Positions 13,528 to 26,329 of a stretch of 64,000 nt of DNA are shown piece by piece. The DNA is from Neckera pumila (lineage: Eukaryota; Streptophyta; Bryopsida; Hypnales; Neckeraceae). Each line of letters begins with the position of its first letter. Positions within the stretch are counted from its first letter, which is position 1. Location of the stretch: positions 24,039,660-24,103,659 of the forward strand of contig OZ018414.1 in assembly GCA_963969595.1 (NCBI GenBank), given 5' to 3'. The notes below the pieces were generated by a model. That model ran no database searches. It was given only the letters and a program-made list of their open reading frames with translations, and was not told the DNA's origin. Made by a program: the position numbers and the translations under genes.

Positions 13528-13975
13528 TTAACCCCTAAAGGACTGTTTGTCCCCTCGGAGGACAATTTGGGTCCAGGTAGGTACCTATTGTCTCAATTTT
13601 GCTATATTTTTGGGATTTTTCGAAGTTGTGTATTTTTGCGAGAGCTTTGTGTATATATAATTTCTATTTTAATTGATGCTCGGGAGCAAAACTTATGGCA
13701 CAATATGCAAAAATGGAGGTTGGTGGGGCAGTACAAAAAAATCACAAAAAGTCAAAATTATTATTTTTTAAATAATTTTTTAAAGATTATATTTTTGTCT
13801 ACATGTGAAGCTTTGTTTCATTCAATTTGGACTAATAATAAGAAAGTTATAGACAATTTTAGTTTTTCGGGCAATCTAAGCATCTTCTTGAAAAAATAAC
13901 TTGCAGAATTCATTTTTGACTGCAATTTTTAGAATTCTTCAAAAATAATTGCTATAGAAGGTTACAAATTCTCTT
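13528..13975 (+). mobile_element. TTAA-type repeat family, truncated copy D
   Basis: The left end TTAACCCCTAAAGGACTGTT and about 450 bp of body match copy C. The right half is missing. Confidence 0.65.
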
Positions 13976-15699
13976 AGCGTATATCTTTTGGATCCCTTAT
14001 GAATAAACCATAAATTTTCAAAGTGATGATTACGAAGTACATAGTATCCAAGATCAACCCAAGACTTTCATGTTCAAAAGGTGTTATTTCAACATTTCAT
14101 AGGTTATACAAAGGAACAATAGAACTCTGCTTTTTTCAAATGTCATAATTGAATGCTTATAGTTATCTCCAAGCAAACACGACCATGGCAAATGAGAAGG
14201 CATATTCTCCATGGTCACATACAAAGGTTCACTTTTTGAATAAGGTCCTACTCAAACTTCTTCACATGTAGCTCATGTCAATGTAAAGCTTCCAACAAAT
14301 TGTAACAGCTTCTATTTTTTGCAAACCTTTTTACATTTATCTAATATAGTTAAACGGGATCCTAGTCATTCTTGCTTTTTTGACACAGAAATTGGTAACG
14401 CTCGATCACTCTTGGAGTGGTTTATGTGTTCAGTAAATATCAGTCAGGCTTGAAATGCTTATCATGCATCAGCGGAGGACTTCAAGTACAGATGAAGAAG
14501 TCTCTGCAGTTTCTTTTGTTTCTTTTCCAGACAAGTCTGATCTCATCGTCATATCGCTTTCCATAATCCAAAGTAATTGCAGGTTGTTGCAAGAAACCGA
14601 CACTTGCCGTGCTCCATTTTTTAATTTTTTGGTCCTTCTGTTGCAAGCCCACAACTTTTGGCCTTTTGGGTCATCCTAGCATGATTCATGACCAAGGTAA
14701 ACATGCCATTTTGGAGCGTTTGTCATGGATAGAGTTTTTTTGCAAAAAAAAGAGAAAAGGATTTACTATGTGAAAAGAAAAAGACCCTCAACTGCACGTC
14801 TACTTTTGAACCTTCGGAGTAGTAACAGCCAGAATGGCTGAAGCTGAAAAATTGAGATGGTTTGCAGTTGGCGGTCATAAGCTGATCTACTGGCTTAAGG
14901 GAGAAGATCCATTTTGAAACAGGCACCCATTTTTGTTAGTTAGGCTGCTTTGTTTCCGATTAATTGTGGTTTAGGTGACAGATCACTCAAAGCAAGAGCA
15001 ACACAAATATCAAGTAGGTGTACATTGAAAACATAGAATGATCACAAGCTGTACACTGGAGGCTACAATTATCACCTGCATTGAAGCATTGTTGATTGTA
15101 ATCAGTCCATGGTTGGAAATAGGGTGACATGTATAACAAGAATAGGTTGAATGAAATCTTTACAAAAAAAATTTGTGGTAATTTTGTTTTTTAGGAAAAA
15201 AATGTACCAAAATAGGATATCCTTCAGAATTCTATTCCTCTAAACAGGGAAATTTTTCCCCTCACCATACCCATACACCAGATACGCTAAATTTACTTAA
15301 GTGATCGGAAATATAGGTTGTCTCCCTTATATCACAGGGATCAACTTCAGTCTATCACAGGGATCAACTTCTGGATAGTGACTCTGGATGATCTAGAATT
15401 CAATCAGCACATGGAGTGAACCCCTGCGCAAGCAAGATCCCAATCATACAAAGGACAAATGGATCCACCATGAGCACGCCATAGGCGTGAGCACTGCATG
15501 TATGCATGATTTGACAAAACAATTAATTTGAAAAGCCGGAGGGGATCGAGTCGCGCACACAATGCCAGTTTGTTACAATGGCAACAGATTCGTTAAAACC
15601 GCAAAGTTTCAAGATATTGCTACAGACTCGTCTGGACAACTGCCTTTTTGGAACGACCTCAAATCGACACCTGTCTTTGTTTGTTTGTAGAGCTCGACT
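13976..15699. other. Intergenic, no gene seen
   Basis: Base composition becomes more balanced toward 15.4 kb. A direct repeat TATCACAGGGATCAACTTC lies at about 15330-15372. No supported reading frame. Confidence 0.4.
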
Positions 15700-15833
15700 C
15701 TGAATGTCACAGTTTTGATGCTCTGAGTTCAAACACACCAAGTCACCAATTTTGTTTCGTTAAATTGGTGGTATTTTATCCATGGCTTACTTTGGCACTT
15801 CAAGACGTGGGGCCTGAAATGCAAATCTATACA

Positions 15834-16012
15834 AACGTCAATTTCATTAAATTGGCGAAAATCCACAAACCGAAAATCGTGACATATATCTTCACAAAGC
15901 CGTCTAAGTTCTGGCCATAAACTACGACAGATATAGATTTTGGTTTCATGCTGCACGCGGCTTGAACTACACCAAAGTAACGCAATATGCCCAACTTAAC
16001 GAATTTGACTGA
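15834..16012. mobile_element. AACGTCAATTT-TIR MITE, copy upstream of the ARD-like gene
   Basis: It starts AACGTCAATTTCATTAAATT and ends near CAACTTAACGAATTTGACTG. The interior has the family's ATATAGATTTTGG / GTGACATATATC motifs. A partial copy abuts it at about 15700-15833. Confidence 0.55.
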
Positions 16013-16118
16013 CGAGTTCTAGTGTTTAGAGATTTGTGAAGATTCATGTAACAAAGTTCAGTTGGCCTCATAACTGTGCCAAATTAACTAATTTGATGAC
16101 TGATAAAATTTAACCAAA

Positions 16119-16278
16119 CTTTCATTAAAATGGTGACCGGTATTCCACAAACTTTTGGCACTTTTTACGTTTAGACCGAGCGTTCTGAAATCTATACCAA
16201 TCCTAGACTTTAGAACTAAAGAAGGAAATCAATGGAAATTTAATGGTGTATGGAATACCGCCATTTTAACGTAATTTC
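16119..16278. mobile_element. AACGTCAATTT-TIR MITE, second upstream copy
   Basis: CTTTCATTAAAATGGTGACC then GGTATTCCACAAAC at the left is mirrored by GTATGGAATACCGCCATTTT and AACGTAATTT at the right. Confidence 0.6.
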
Positions 16279-16724
16279 CCACGGATGCTTTGACAGCAGT
16301 GCTGTAGACCCATAAATCCAAATCTTTTTGATGTTTTTCTGACTATTGATAACTTTCCAAGCCATTCATTGTGACATGTAAAGGAGCTGGTTGTTGCTCT
16401 GCTTGGCATGTTGTTGTGAGGTTTCATCACTTTGGAATAAAATTGTTCCTCGTGTAAAAATTAAAGAAGAAAAGTAGCTAGTCAATCAGCGCCCACCATC
16501 GAAAGTCAATTAGTTGGATTATTCTTTAGCTTCCAATTTAAGCTGCATGAAAGTCTCAGAGCCGTATGTTGACATCTGGTAACTAAACACTATACAACAT
16601 TAAACATCAACTACAATCGTGCGTGGCTTCCCTCTCCACCATTCCCTTCTTCCAAATCAATGATTTAATTTCTACCAACTCTTTTCTAAGGCCACTGCGT
16701 CCCAACTTCATACTGGATCTTAAG

Positions 16725-16731
16725 TATAAAT
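16725..16731 (+). promoter_or_regulatory. Possible TATA box of the ARD-like gene
   Basis: TATAAAT lies about 130 bp upstream of the chosen ATG at 16858, a usual distance for a plant TATA box plus a short 5' UTR. No other promoter element was recognised and there is no transcript evidence. Confidence 0.3.
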
Positions 16732-16857
16732 CATAGCGCCTGCCGTGCTCAATCTACAGCTAACTACATTTCAATTCCGGCAAGATTGACGTTCTCCTGA
16801 AATCCGTTGCTTCTGTAGTACTGGTACTCCGAGTTTTGTGTCAAGATTGCTGTCACC

Positions 16858-19800
16858 ATGTCAAACTCAGACTGTTTAATAGTAACAGCAGCACCTCCCT
16901 GTCTCTACAGTAGTGCTGCTACAATGGGACCAACTGCAACCATCCAAACCACCGCGACATCCAAATCACCACTGAAGGTATAGTACACACCAACTTTGTG
17001 CATCCATGCTTGTAACTTCTATCCATGTACGGGATGTTTCGAAGCCTGCCATAAATTGCATCAGCTAGGACTGTACGTGGGTAGTACCTGTATATGTTGA
17101 TTTATTGACTGCACGCTACTCACGATCCACATAGATCTGTACTGCAAAACATGAATTCCCTTACAAGGACACCACTCAGAGAGCCAAAATTTTAGATTTT
17201 CAACTTCGCAAAAGTCTGAAAACTAGGATTGGTGTGGATTTTAGAATTTTAGTTTCAGTACTTGCAACGAATCGAAAATGATCAATGTCGTGAATATCTG
17301 CTATTATAAACTTGTTAATAATGAGATTGGAGAGCGTTGTAAGTTGTAATCAAGAAGTGACTCGTGCTGATCAGTGTATTAACTCGTTGAACTTGTAAGC
17401 TGTTCACCAAACTTTGAGCTCTCGATGGTAAAGTTGCCTACATTTGAGATTTGCAGGCTGCCCAAGTTGCAGGAATTCAGCAGACACAGAGTGATCCGGG
17501 ACAGTCTGGTCTCAAGAAATCTGCCAATAGAGGTCGTTCAGGACCCAGGAATGGCCGCAAAAGCATGAGCTCATTCACAGAAGTAATGCCAATCCTCTAA
17601 AACTTGACATATATGTAATGCTCAAAGTAGGCCTGTAAGTGTAAGTGTAAGTGTTCATTTTTTGCGGAAATTGATCCAGATGTAAAGGTTGTTAGCTAGC
17701 CGGAGATACAGCCGTACTGTGATCTGTACTAACGCAAAAAGACAGTTCAACGTCAACGTCACGTTGATGAGGACACTATATATTTACTTGTCAATTTTCA
17801 TCCAGAAACTCGCTGCCAAGTGCCAAGTCACAACTGTGACCATATCGTTGAGGGCATGAGAGCATCAAAAATTCACACATTGTGTTTATTTTTTTACTTT
17901 ATTTGTGTCATAAAAATGAGCTCTGTTATTTACGAGTTGCGCTCTCAAACAAGCCGGAGTGACTCAGGCTAGTCACTCCAGAATTAACTTGCATGATTGG
18001 AGCTATGATATTACTTCAGTACAGCCATTCATGTATGATGAATATGCAACTTGTGGTGTTGTGGTAGGGAATTCGTATGCCTGTGCAGGCATGGTACTAC
18101 AATCCCAATTCGGCAGAAGACCCTGAGGAGAAAGACCCAACTCTGCCACACCATTTCCACCCGGACCAACAAGTCCCTCAAGAGCACCTCGAGAGTAAAT
18201 TTTAATCTAACGATTGCATTTTGCATGCATGTTCTCACTCTTTCATTTGCCAAATTAGTAGCCTAAGGATGTTTCTCACTTAGTTATTTGTATCTCAAGC
18301 ATCATGTCACACATTATTTCTATGTGAGAAGCTTCATATTAGAGGCTCACTTTCAGGACGTCTGAAAGTGAAACAGAAATCCATACAATCCTGAAACAGA
18401 AATCCATACCTGTCCTAGTTTCAATACTGAAATTAGACCCTAGCGAAGATATATGTCATAACATTTGACGCCAGGAATTGCGCCAGTTTCAAGAAATCGA
18501 CGTTCTTGTTTTCCAATTGCAAGAGCTTGACACATCTCTGTTCGTTGTTGACTTGTGGCTTGCATGCATGCGCAGCTTTGGGAGTGCTGGTGTGGACATC
18601 TCTGCAGACCATCAACTACAAGCGAAACCAGTTTTTTGAGCAGCTCAAGAATGAACGTGGCTACAATTATGAGGTCTGACTCGCTAATTCTCTGGACCTC
18701 GCATAAAATTTTCCAATTTAATTACTAATCACAGATTTTTAAAGTGAAACTGTGTATAATTCTTCACACTGACTGGGCATGCAGGAGGTGGTGACCGTGG
18801 CACCAGGCAGATTGGCCAATTACGAGCAGAAGAAGAAAGATTTCTTCAAAGAGCATTTGCATGAGCACGAGGAGATCCGCTTGATTCTTGAAGGCGGCGG
18901 TAAGTGCACTTAGTGATAACTCATAACTATATAATCTTACGAAACTGCACGAATTAGCATCACTGTTCCTAAATTTGGTTAACTACACAAGAATATAATT
19001 TAGAATTAATCTACATAATTCTGCAATGTTCTGCAGGCTACGAGGACATCCGAGACTTTGATGGGCACTGGATTCGCATCCACATCACACAAGGAGTTCT
19101 CATTGTACTGCCCAAAGGAATGTACCATCGCTTCACCCTCGACAACACCAACCACCTCAAGGTTTCCATCTTAAAGCCGAAGGGCGTAATTTATTATTTC
19201 CACTCATTTAGTTACTTAATTATTTTTCTGCCGATCGACATCAGTACTTGGCATCTAAAGTTCACGGTAAATTATTAACACCAACTGTTTTTTTCATTAT
19301 AATTCTGCAGGCCGTGCTGCTCTACCAAGAGACCCCATCGCGCATTCAGTTCGAACGGAAAGCTGAGACAGACATTATGGAAGTCAGGTAGTATTCTTTC
19401 AACGTCAATTTCGTTAGAATGCCGGTATTCCAATACTTTGGCACCTTTATGAAACATAAAATCCATGCCTCTCCTAGATTTCAGACCTCATGTTCATATG
19501 TATATATTTCACAATTTTTGACGCCGGAATCACACTACTTTAACGAAATTGACGTTTCAGTCTATAATCTGTTTCAAAACTGACTGAAAAAATACATACC
19601 GATGGAACCTGCAGGGGTAGTAAATAACTAACATGAAAGTCTGATATATCGACAGGGCAATGGGCCTGCATATATCCATGCATATTATCCTCAATTTGGC
19701 GTCATTCGATGCGCCACTATGTTTGACGTTTTACATTAAACTTCCATTTTTAAAAGATTGGAGATATTCCACAAACCAAAAATTCTTGCTGTGCCGTAGA

Positions 19801-20327
19801 TGCAAAATAATTAATTTGCAAATCGTTGTTCACGACTAAACCAAGATTTCCACCCGATCCCCATTACGCTCTGTAAACGTACCATTGCGTGTCCTTCCTT
19901 CCTGGTTGAGGGTGGTACGTCCGCGCGCGCCGCCGTTCCAGTAGAATTGCATGCGCCAATTTAACGAAACTGAAGTTGAACTTGCATACATGTTCAATGC
20001 AGGGAGCAGTACGTGTCGAATGTGCTGAGCCGCGGCGCCAGTTTGCAAGGCAACAGCAGCGACATGAGCAACATGCTGGAGGGGCTGGACGAGGAGCTGG
20101 AGCTTCTGCGCAAGCGTCAGGAAACTGTGGAGGCCACTCTGGACGAGTCGAAGTTGTGGGGAGAGGACGCACTTGTGGCCGGGCAGTTCCAGCCACAAGG
20201 CAACAACAACATCAACAACAACTGCAACGCCAACCTCCTTCGTCGACGTTCGGCAGACTGGCCTGCAGGATCGTCGTCGATCACCACCACCATGGCACCT
20301 GGTCCGTGGGCGTCGACGCTTAATTAA
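16858..20327 (+). CDS. Acireductone dioxygenase-like cupin protein with extended termini (8 exons)
   Basis: Seen: exons 16858-16977, 17457-17582, 18089-18194, 18576-18673, 18785-18899, 19037-19161, 19311-19387 and 20003-20327 join with GT-AG introns to a 363-residue protein. Residues 83-260 match the ARD fold: AWYYNP, LPHH, LGVLVW, NYEQKKKDFFKEH, then HLHEHEE and MYHRFTLD. The metal ligands are present: H174, H176, E180 and H219, with the family's 39-residue spacing between the last two. Known: ARD oxidises acireductone in the methionine salvage cycle, using Fe or Ni, and is usually about 180-200 aa. Odd: an 82-residue Ser/Thr/Arg-rich N-terminus (possible transit peptide) and a C-terminal tail of about 100 residues with a charged helix (EGLDEELELLRKRQ) and an Asn-rich run. 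The usual RLFVGEPVWTPYNRP segment is replaced by a diverged sequence (AVLLYQETPSRIQFER). Inferred: a diverged paralogue; enzymatic activity is plausible but unproven. Start: ATG in an ACCATG context. Confidence 0.88.
18350..18510. mobile_element. Degenerate AACGTCAATTT-type MITE in ARD-like intron 3
   Basis: It contains the family interior (AAATCCATACCTGTCCTAGT, TTTGACGCCAGGAATTGCGC) and a right end AGAAATCGACGTT. The left end is rearranged. Confidence 0.45.
19401..19556. mobile_element. AACGTCAATTTCGTTA-TIR MITE in ARD-like intron 7
   Basis: The two ends match as inverted AACGTCAATTTCGTTA. The 156 bp between carry the same interior as the other copies and no coding capacity. The insertion begins only 13 bp after the exon 7 donor. 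Confidence 0.7.
19721..19979. mobile_element. Degenerate AACGTCAATTT-type MITE in ARD-like intron 7
   Basis: GTTTGACGTTTTACATTAAA at the left and GCGCCAATTTAACGAAACTG at the right resemble the family ends. The interior is GC-richer and the call is weak. It ends about 20 bp before the last exon. Confidence 0.35.
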
Positions 20328-20806
20328 CAGTACATGCAATCCTTTTGGAATTCATGCCATGCATGGATCGTATGGACTAATTAATTGCGGTCGTTTCCCA
20401 CTCAAAAGAAGCAATTACTCTTAGTAGACATTAATCGAAAAGTGGCCTATTAGACTGTTTGTGATTAAATAATATTCGCGGTCTGGTCGAGCCTGTGTAG
20501 TGTGACGTTTGAATGTGTCGGTATAAATATAGAGAGAGATAAAGTCTTAATTTCCTCCGGAAGAACTAAGCTAGGCATTAGGAGTAGCTAGCATGCACTT
20601 AATTGTTACCTACTTCCATATTATTATATAATTATATAAATTATATAATGGTACACGTACAGTACTCATTACATTCAAGAACTATGTCTCGGTAACAGAC
20701 TTTTCGTTCAAGTGATCGATCTACTGTAGTTTCTTTGGCCTAGGATTTGTATTTATTTAAGGAGGTTGGAATGTATGATAGTTTGTAACTCCTCCAAAAT
20801 ACTTAT

Positions 20807-20983
20807 AACGTCAATTTTGTTAAATTAGCAATGTTTTTCCATTAATTTAGCACGGTTCAATTTGCATGGCCAGAACCCAAAATCTATATTTGTCTTAGTT
20901 TGTAGCTTGAAATTAGTCCTTTATAAAGATATATCACGATTTTTGGTGCATGAAATAACATCAATTTAACAAAATTTGATGTT
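20807..20983. mobile_element. AACGTCAATTT-TIR MITE downstream of the ARD-like gene
   Basis: Left end AACGTCAATTTTGTTAAATT; right end CAATTTAACAAAATTTGATG, its inverse with few changes. A further eroded piece follows to about 21095. Confidence 0.65.
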
Positions 20984-20989
20984 TGAATG

Positions 20990-22551
20990 ACATAAAACAT
21001 CAAAATTCATTCAATTGAAGATACTGGGTTTTAAGCCATATAGTTTGAACTATAATAAACTTTTCGAATATCGCCAATTTCATAAAATTGAAGTTTTTAA
21101 TTTTTAATTGATTTGATTTGATCATTGAGATCAGAGCATTCTTTCTCATTCCATTAATATACTAGTATTGTATTATTCTTGATGATTTTTTTGGCAACAA
21201 GTATAAAACTATAAATCACATAAGATAAATTTTTCCTTAATCATTCATCTAAAGTAGATGGTTGAACAATTAAAGGTTATTTAAAAGAGAAGAATTTAAT
21301 ATACTCCTAATTTAGTCCAAAAACCAATCATTAATGTGAATAAAGAATTTGTTGGAGGTAGTTCTACTAATGTGCAATATAAACATAATCACACAAAGAC
21401 TCAAGTAGCAAGCTAGTGTTATCTTCAATGGTGATTCTTTTGAACATAGACTAGTTCTATAAATCTATAATATGGACTTGTATGGGCTATTGAATAAAGT
21501 GCCTCAAAAAAAAGTAGTGAACTAGTGATTTGTGAGTATTGTTCTTAAGAAACTTTAGTTTCTAAGGAATTATAGTACATTTTGGCCAAAAATTGTCATT
21601 AATCACTTTTTCCTAAAACATTGCTAAAATCCTTGTCCTTTTTGTATAATAGAAGATCCAAACATAGGATCTCTAAGTTAACTTGTTAAAGTATAATAAC
21701 CTTTTAAAATTTTAGAGTACGAAACTTTACCATTGTACCAAATGAATTGCAAGATCATGATGCTTGAATTTCAAAAGCTTCATTGGGAACTTTGAATCAG
21801 ATAGTTGGGGCTACGCATGGGTGTTTTAGCCCATATTCCAACCCCCTATAGCACTAGTTCTAAAATGGGGAGGGGTAAATGATGTAGCCCCATTTTTGTA
21901 CCACTAGCGGAGGTATATGTCCCCAGTTCGCAGTTTGAATTTAGTTCACGTGGGTTCACAGGGGCTTCATACTGTGGTTTCAGCCCCCCCTCTTGTGTAG
22001 CCAGGGGGGCTATCCGTTCCAGAGTTGTATATGTCCAAAAATTACAACTCTCTATAATACGTTGAAAAAAATAATTTGAAAATACATATAAGAAACTTTT
22101 AAAAATAATAATATTCATGTTTAAGAAAATCATTAGTAGGAAGAGGTAAATGCAATTAAGAATACTAAATTGTTAAAATTTAGTCATAGAATTGAAACTT
22201 TCTAATTCCAACATAGTCATTCATGTAATTAATAACCAGTCCTATATCTTATATTTTTATTCTTTTTCAAAAGCATTGGAAATTTAATTCAAAAAGGACT
22301 TTGAATTTTAATTCTGAGTAGAGATAATTCCATAACTACCCACAAGCTAAAGTCTCTCACTCTTGTCAATCAAAATAGAATGTATCAAAAATTTCCACAT
22401 ATATATAAATCTAAAAAAACAAGGTCAAAGTTTTCCTTTAAAAAACTGATTTTTTTAGTTGCTTGCACTACACATATTGAAAAAAAACTGACTACATATC
22501 ATACAATAACTTTCAAACCATGAAATCAAGAGTTATGAAAATTGTTGTACC
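20990..22551. other. Intergenic, no gene seen
   Basis: AT-rich. About 21800-22020 is GC-richer, with inverted GGGGCTAC / GTAGCCCC pairs, possibly a worn foldback. No supported gene. Confidence 0.4.
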
Positions 22552-23394
22552 TTAAACTCTAAATTCCCAACTCCCACAACCTTTTTTCTATCAAAAACTA
22601 CTCAAAATTGCCATTTCTAATACAAAGAGTGAAACTTTAATTGGATAGATTGAAAGATAATTGCATTTAAAGTGAAGAAAATAAGCATTTTGCCACCTGG
22701 CTCAAGAAGGATTTTTGGCTTTGAATCTTTTACTTAAATTTTTGTACTACTAGTTTTGATTTTTTAATTTTGTATGTTGAAAAATTGAATTGAAAATCTA
22801 GGAAAAAAATTTCAATAAAATAATACTTTATTTTTTTTTCGTTAAAAAATTGTTAAGCAGAAGCAAGTTCAAGATTGAAGGGAAAAATGAAGCGTTAATA
22901 ATTCTTAGATGGAATTGAAACAAATAATTCCAATGGTGAGATTGTTCTAGTAAGCAAACTTAACCTTCTTTAACAAATCTTTTTGCAAAATGGTTAAAAT
23001 TGCATTCAAAAATGAATTTTGTATAAATTATTTTTTCAAAAAGATGCTTAGATTGTCTGAAAACAAGATTGTCAATAACTTTTTCATTACTAGTCCACAT
23101 AGAATGAATAAAAGCTTCAGATGTATACAAAGTCACAACAATATAATCTTGAAAATTTTATTTTATTTTATTTCAATTTATTTTGTGATTTTTTAGGTTG
23201 CCCCTTGAGCTGCTTTTTAGGCTCATGGTGACATAACTTTTGCTCTTGGGCACCAAATGATGAAATATTATACTCCTAGAAGGTTAATTTGATTTCTAAT
23301 CTTCAAAAAAACTTTTAAAAAATCATGCCAAAAATTGAATTCACACAAGCCTATCCAAAATCTCAGAAGTCCTCTACCCGGCTACCCCTTAGGA
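22552..23394 (-). mobile_element. TTAA-type repeat family, diverged copy E
   Basis: The body matches copy B in order (CTACTCAAAATTGCCATTTC, AATGGTGAGATTGTTCTAG, ATAACTTTTGCTC). The left end is TTAAACTCTAAATTCCC; the right end is too eroded to place exactly. Confidence 0.6.
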
Positions 23395-26033
23395 ATAAAA
23401 GCTATATGTGAATTACATGTTGCATAAAAATTTCAAAGAAAATAAATGAAAATTTTTGCTTACAAATGGATGGTCAAAAATGCTATGTTGCCAAAAATGT
23501 CATGTAATTTTTTCTTGGGAAGTGCACTCTCATTTTTTTTGTTGGTTACATGCGATCAAATAAAGGATTATTATAATTATCTTGGTCCTAAAATTTAGAC
23601 AACAAAAGGCTTAAAAATAAATGAGCATCTGCATAATGGAGTATTTAAAGTTTATAAATATTGAAAAATAGGGAATAATATTGAATTTTATCTTTTTTAA
23701 TTTATACAATAGCCTTGCCAAAGAAAACCTAAACTTTTTAGAACTACTATAAATTTTTGAAAAGTATCCAAGGCAGGATCCTATGTCTTCTATATCTCAA
23801 TAATTAGTTTACACCAGGGCTTCTTTTTTTGGCAAAATTTTGCCAGTTCTGGCAGAAATAGACAAATACAATGAAGCCCCCAAAATTTAACGCAATGGCA
23901 TGCTGCCAGGAAGGCAGGTTCTACAATCAAATAAGAAGCGCTGGTTTACACATGTAGTCATTGAAGCCTAGAGGATGATGAACTACATTTCCATTGGATG
24001 AGAAGATGGATGACCTAGTCTTAGACGTACTTTGTGTTTGAAAGTATTTTGTGCTTGTAACTAGTTAATGTTAGAATGTAATTAATGTTTGAATCTACCT
24101 TGTGTTTGAAAGTAGTTTAAATTTGAAACTAATTTTTGAATATTCTTCTTTTTGTTAAATATGTCATTTTATAGATGTGTAGTTTTAAGTGATAAATTTC
24201 ACTATAGCTCCATCAAGTGTTTGAAAGAAATATATTAGCATTCTTTATTTATAATGAGCATAGGATATACAAAAATAGTGCAAGAAATTTTTTTAAAGGA
24301 AATATATGGTATATGAAATAAGAAAAATTAAATGAAATAGGTGAAGATAGCCCTCTATTAATCTATGAAATCTACCTATATAGCCCCCATAAAATAGGTG
24401 TTTGAATGCACTTGACTAAAAAACACCCTATTGACACAATCGAAAAGCCCTCAACAAAGAAGGATGCACGGGCTTTGATTCATGACATTCCAACCCAATG
24501 GGATGAAAGTTATGAAGTTTTGAAGATTTTATAGAACTAAAAATTAGAAAATTACTTTTACTTCTATTTTGGTTTTGGCAACGGCACAAAACACACTAGT
24601 ATTCTTGGAGTTGGGTAAATTTTCTTGTTGTGGAATGAATGATCCATCCTTATAGTAGGAGAATGATGGAAGGATTTTAAATTAACTCTAAGAGACCAAG
24701 GTCCTTTTTCTACCCAAAAACACTTAAAACAGCCATAAATTGAAAATCGTTTTTCTTTATACATCTCTCTCTCTATATATATATAGAGAGAGAGAAAATC
24801 TTAAACCTAGTTAATATGAGAATATGTCCAAAAAATTTCAAAAATTTCAAAAACTGCAAGATATGTGCGTTTAAAGTGGAAAAATTAAATTTTTCATTGC
24901 ATTGTAGGACTAGATTATTTGACTTTGAACCTTTTTAACTTTAATTTTTTTGCATTAAAAATTTTTGAGCTTTAAATCTTTATAGTGGAGAATTGAGTTG
25001 AGAGTGTAGGGAATTCAAAAGAAAAAAAAAATTCTTTTTAAGAATTGTTAAGTAGAAGTAGGACAAGATAGAAGGAAAATTTAAATTATTATTATCTCTA
25101 AGATATAATTAAAATGCAATAATTAGAATGGTGAGATTGTTTAAGAAAGAAAACTAAACCATGTGGAACTTTTTCTTTTGAAAAATTGTAAAAATTGCAT
25201 TTAGAAATGAATCCTACAAGTTATTTTTTCAAGAAGAATGATGCTCCAATTGCACAAAAAACAAGATTGTCCATAACTTTCTCATAACAAATTCAAATGA
25301 AATGAATAAAAAAAATTTATGCAGACAAAAATATAATTTATGGGAAAAAAAAATTAATTGAAATTTTTGAAAAAAATTTTGCTACCCACTTTCCCCTGTT
25401 CTGAGCTTAGTTTAGACATAACTTTTGTTCCTAGGCACCGATTGAAAAAAAAATTATATTTTCACAAAGCTAATTAAATTTTCTAAATTCAAATAAAATT
25501 TCAAAAAATCAAGAAAAAATTTGAGATTGTAGGTACCTGCCCAAAATTCCATTTGTCTTCCAATGGAACAATGGTCTTTTAGGGGTTAAAGTGGTGTATT
25601 GTATTGAAGTATAGTTGGTACTTGAATAGGATTACATATATTTTCTTAACAATTGAGGTTTTGTTTCTATGTGTTGCAATTATTAATGATTGGTTTAAAA
25701 AGCATACTCAAAGTATTTGAAGGGCATTCATTTCTTTAATGATTTTTTTTGGTTTTGTGGAAAATTGGGTTTGTCATATATTTGGCAATGTCTAGTTTGA
25801 AGTAGCTCACTATATGAGTATCTAGAAATGGATTTTGGACGAATGTTGTAGAGGTGATTGCAAGAAACACTTGAATGTCCTTTATTTTTGTCCCCTTGCC
25901 CTTGGACAAGTAGTTTTTTGCTCATAAATTTTGCATCATTTGTTCATTTGGCATGAAATTTGGAAGGAAGGTACATGAATGTGGTAGTTGCAAACATTGA
26001 TAATTTTTCAAATATTTCCAAATTAGTTTATTC
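23395..26033. other. Intergenic outside repeat copy F
   Basis: Apart from copy F (24683-25589) only AT-rich DNA was seen. TGCCAGTTCTGGCAGAAAT and a mirrored TGCTGCCAGGAAGGCAGG lie near 23842-23920. Confidence 0.35.
24683..25589 (-). mobile_element. TTAA-bounded 0.9-kb repeat family, copy F
   Basis: It runs TTAACTCTAAGAGACC to GGTCTTTTAGGGGTTAA. It carries the same internal landmarks as copy B and a (CT)n(AT)n(AG)n run at about 24763-24795. Confidence 0.78.
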
Positions 26034-26329
26034 ATTACAAAAAATATAAGGCCTCAACACGGCCGCTAAGCCTGGACCCCCCGTGGTGATATTATGGAAA
26101 AAAAAATTAAAAATTGAAAATTTGAAATGTGATGTGGTCGCATTTCAACCACGTCAGCGCTTTAGCGCCATGTTAGCACCACGTCAGCGCCACATCATAT
26201 TTCTAATATTTTAATATTTTTTTTCGAAAAAAAAAAAATTCAGTTTTTGTTTTTTCCCATAATAGCACCCCGCGGGTGCCAAAAATCACGCACTCGCAGA
26301 CTTATTGAGGCCTCATATTTTTTGTAATG
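26034..26329. mobile_element. 296-bp MITE with ATTACAAAAAATAT ends
   Basis: The left end ATTACAAAAAATATAAGGCC and right end GGCCTCATATTTTTTGTAAT are inverted repeats of about 24 bp with one mismatch. The interior is GC-rich (CCACGTCAGCGC repeats) with long A and T runs. Confidence 0.75.
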
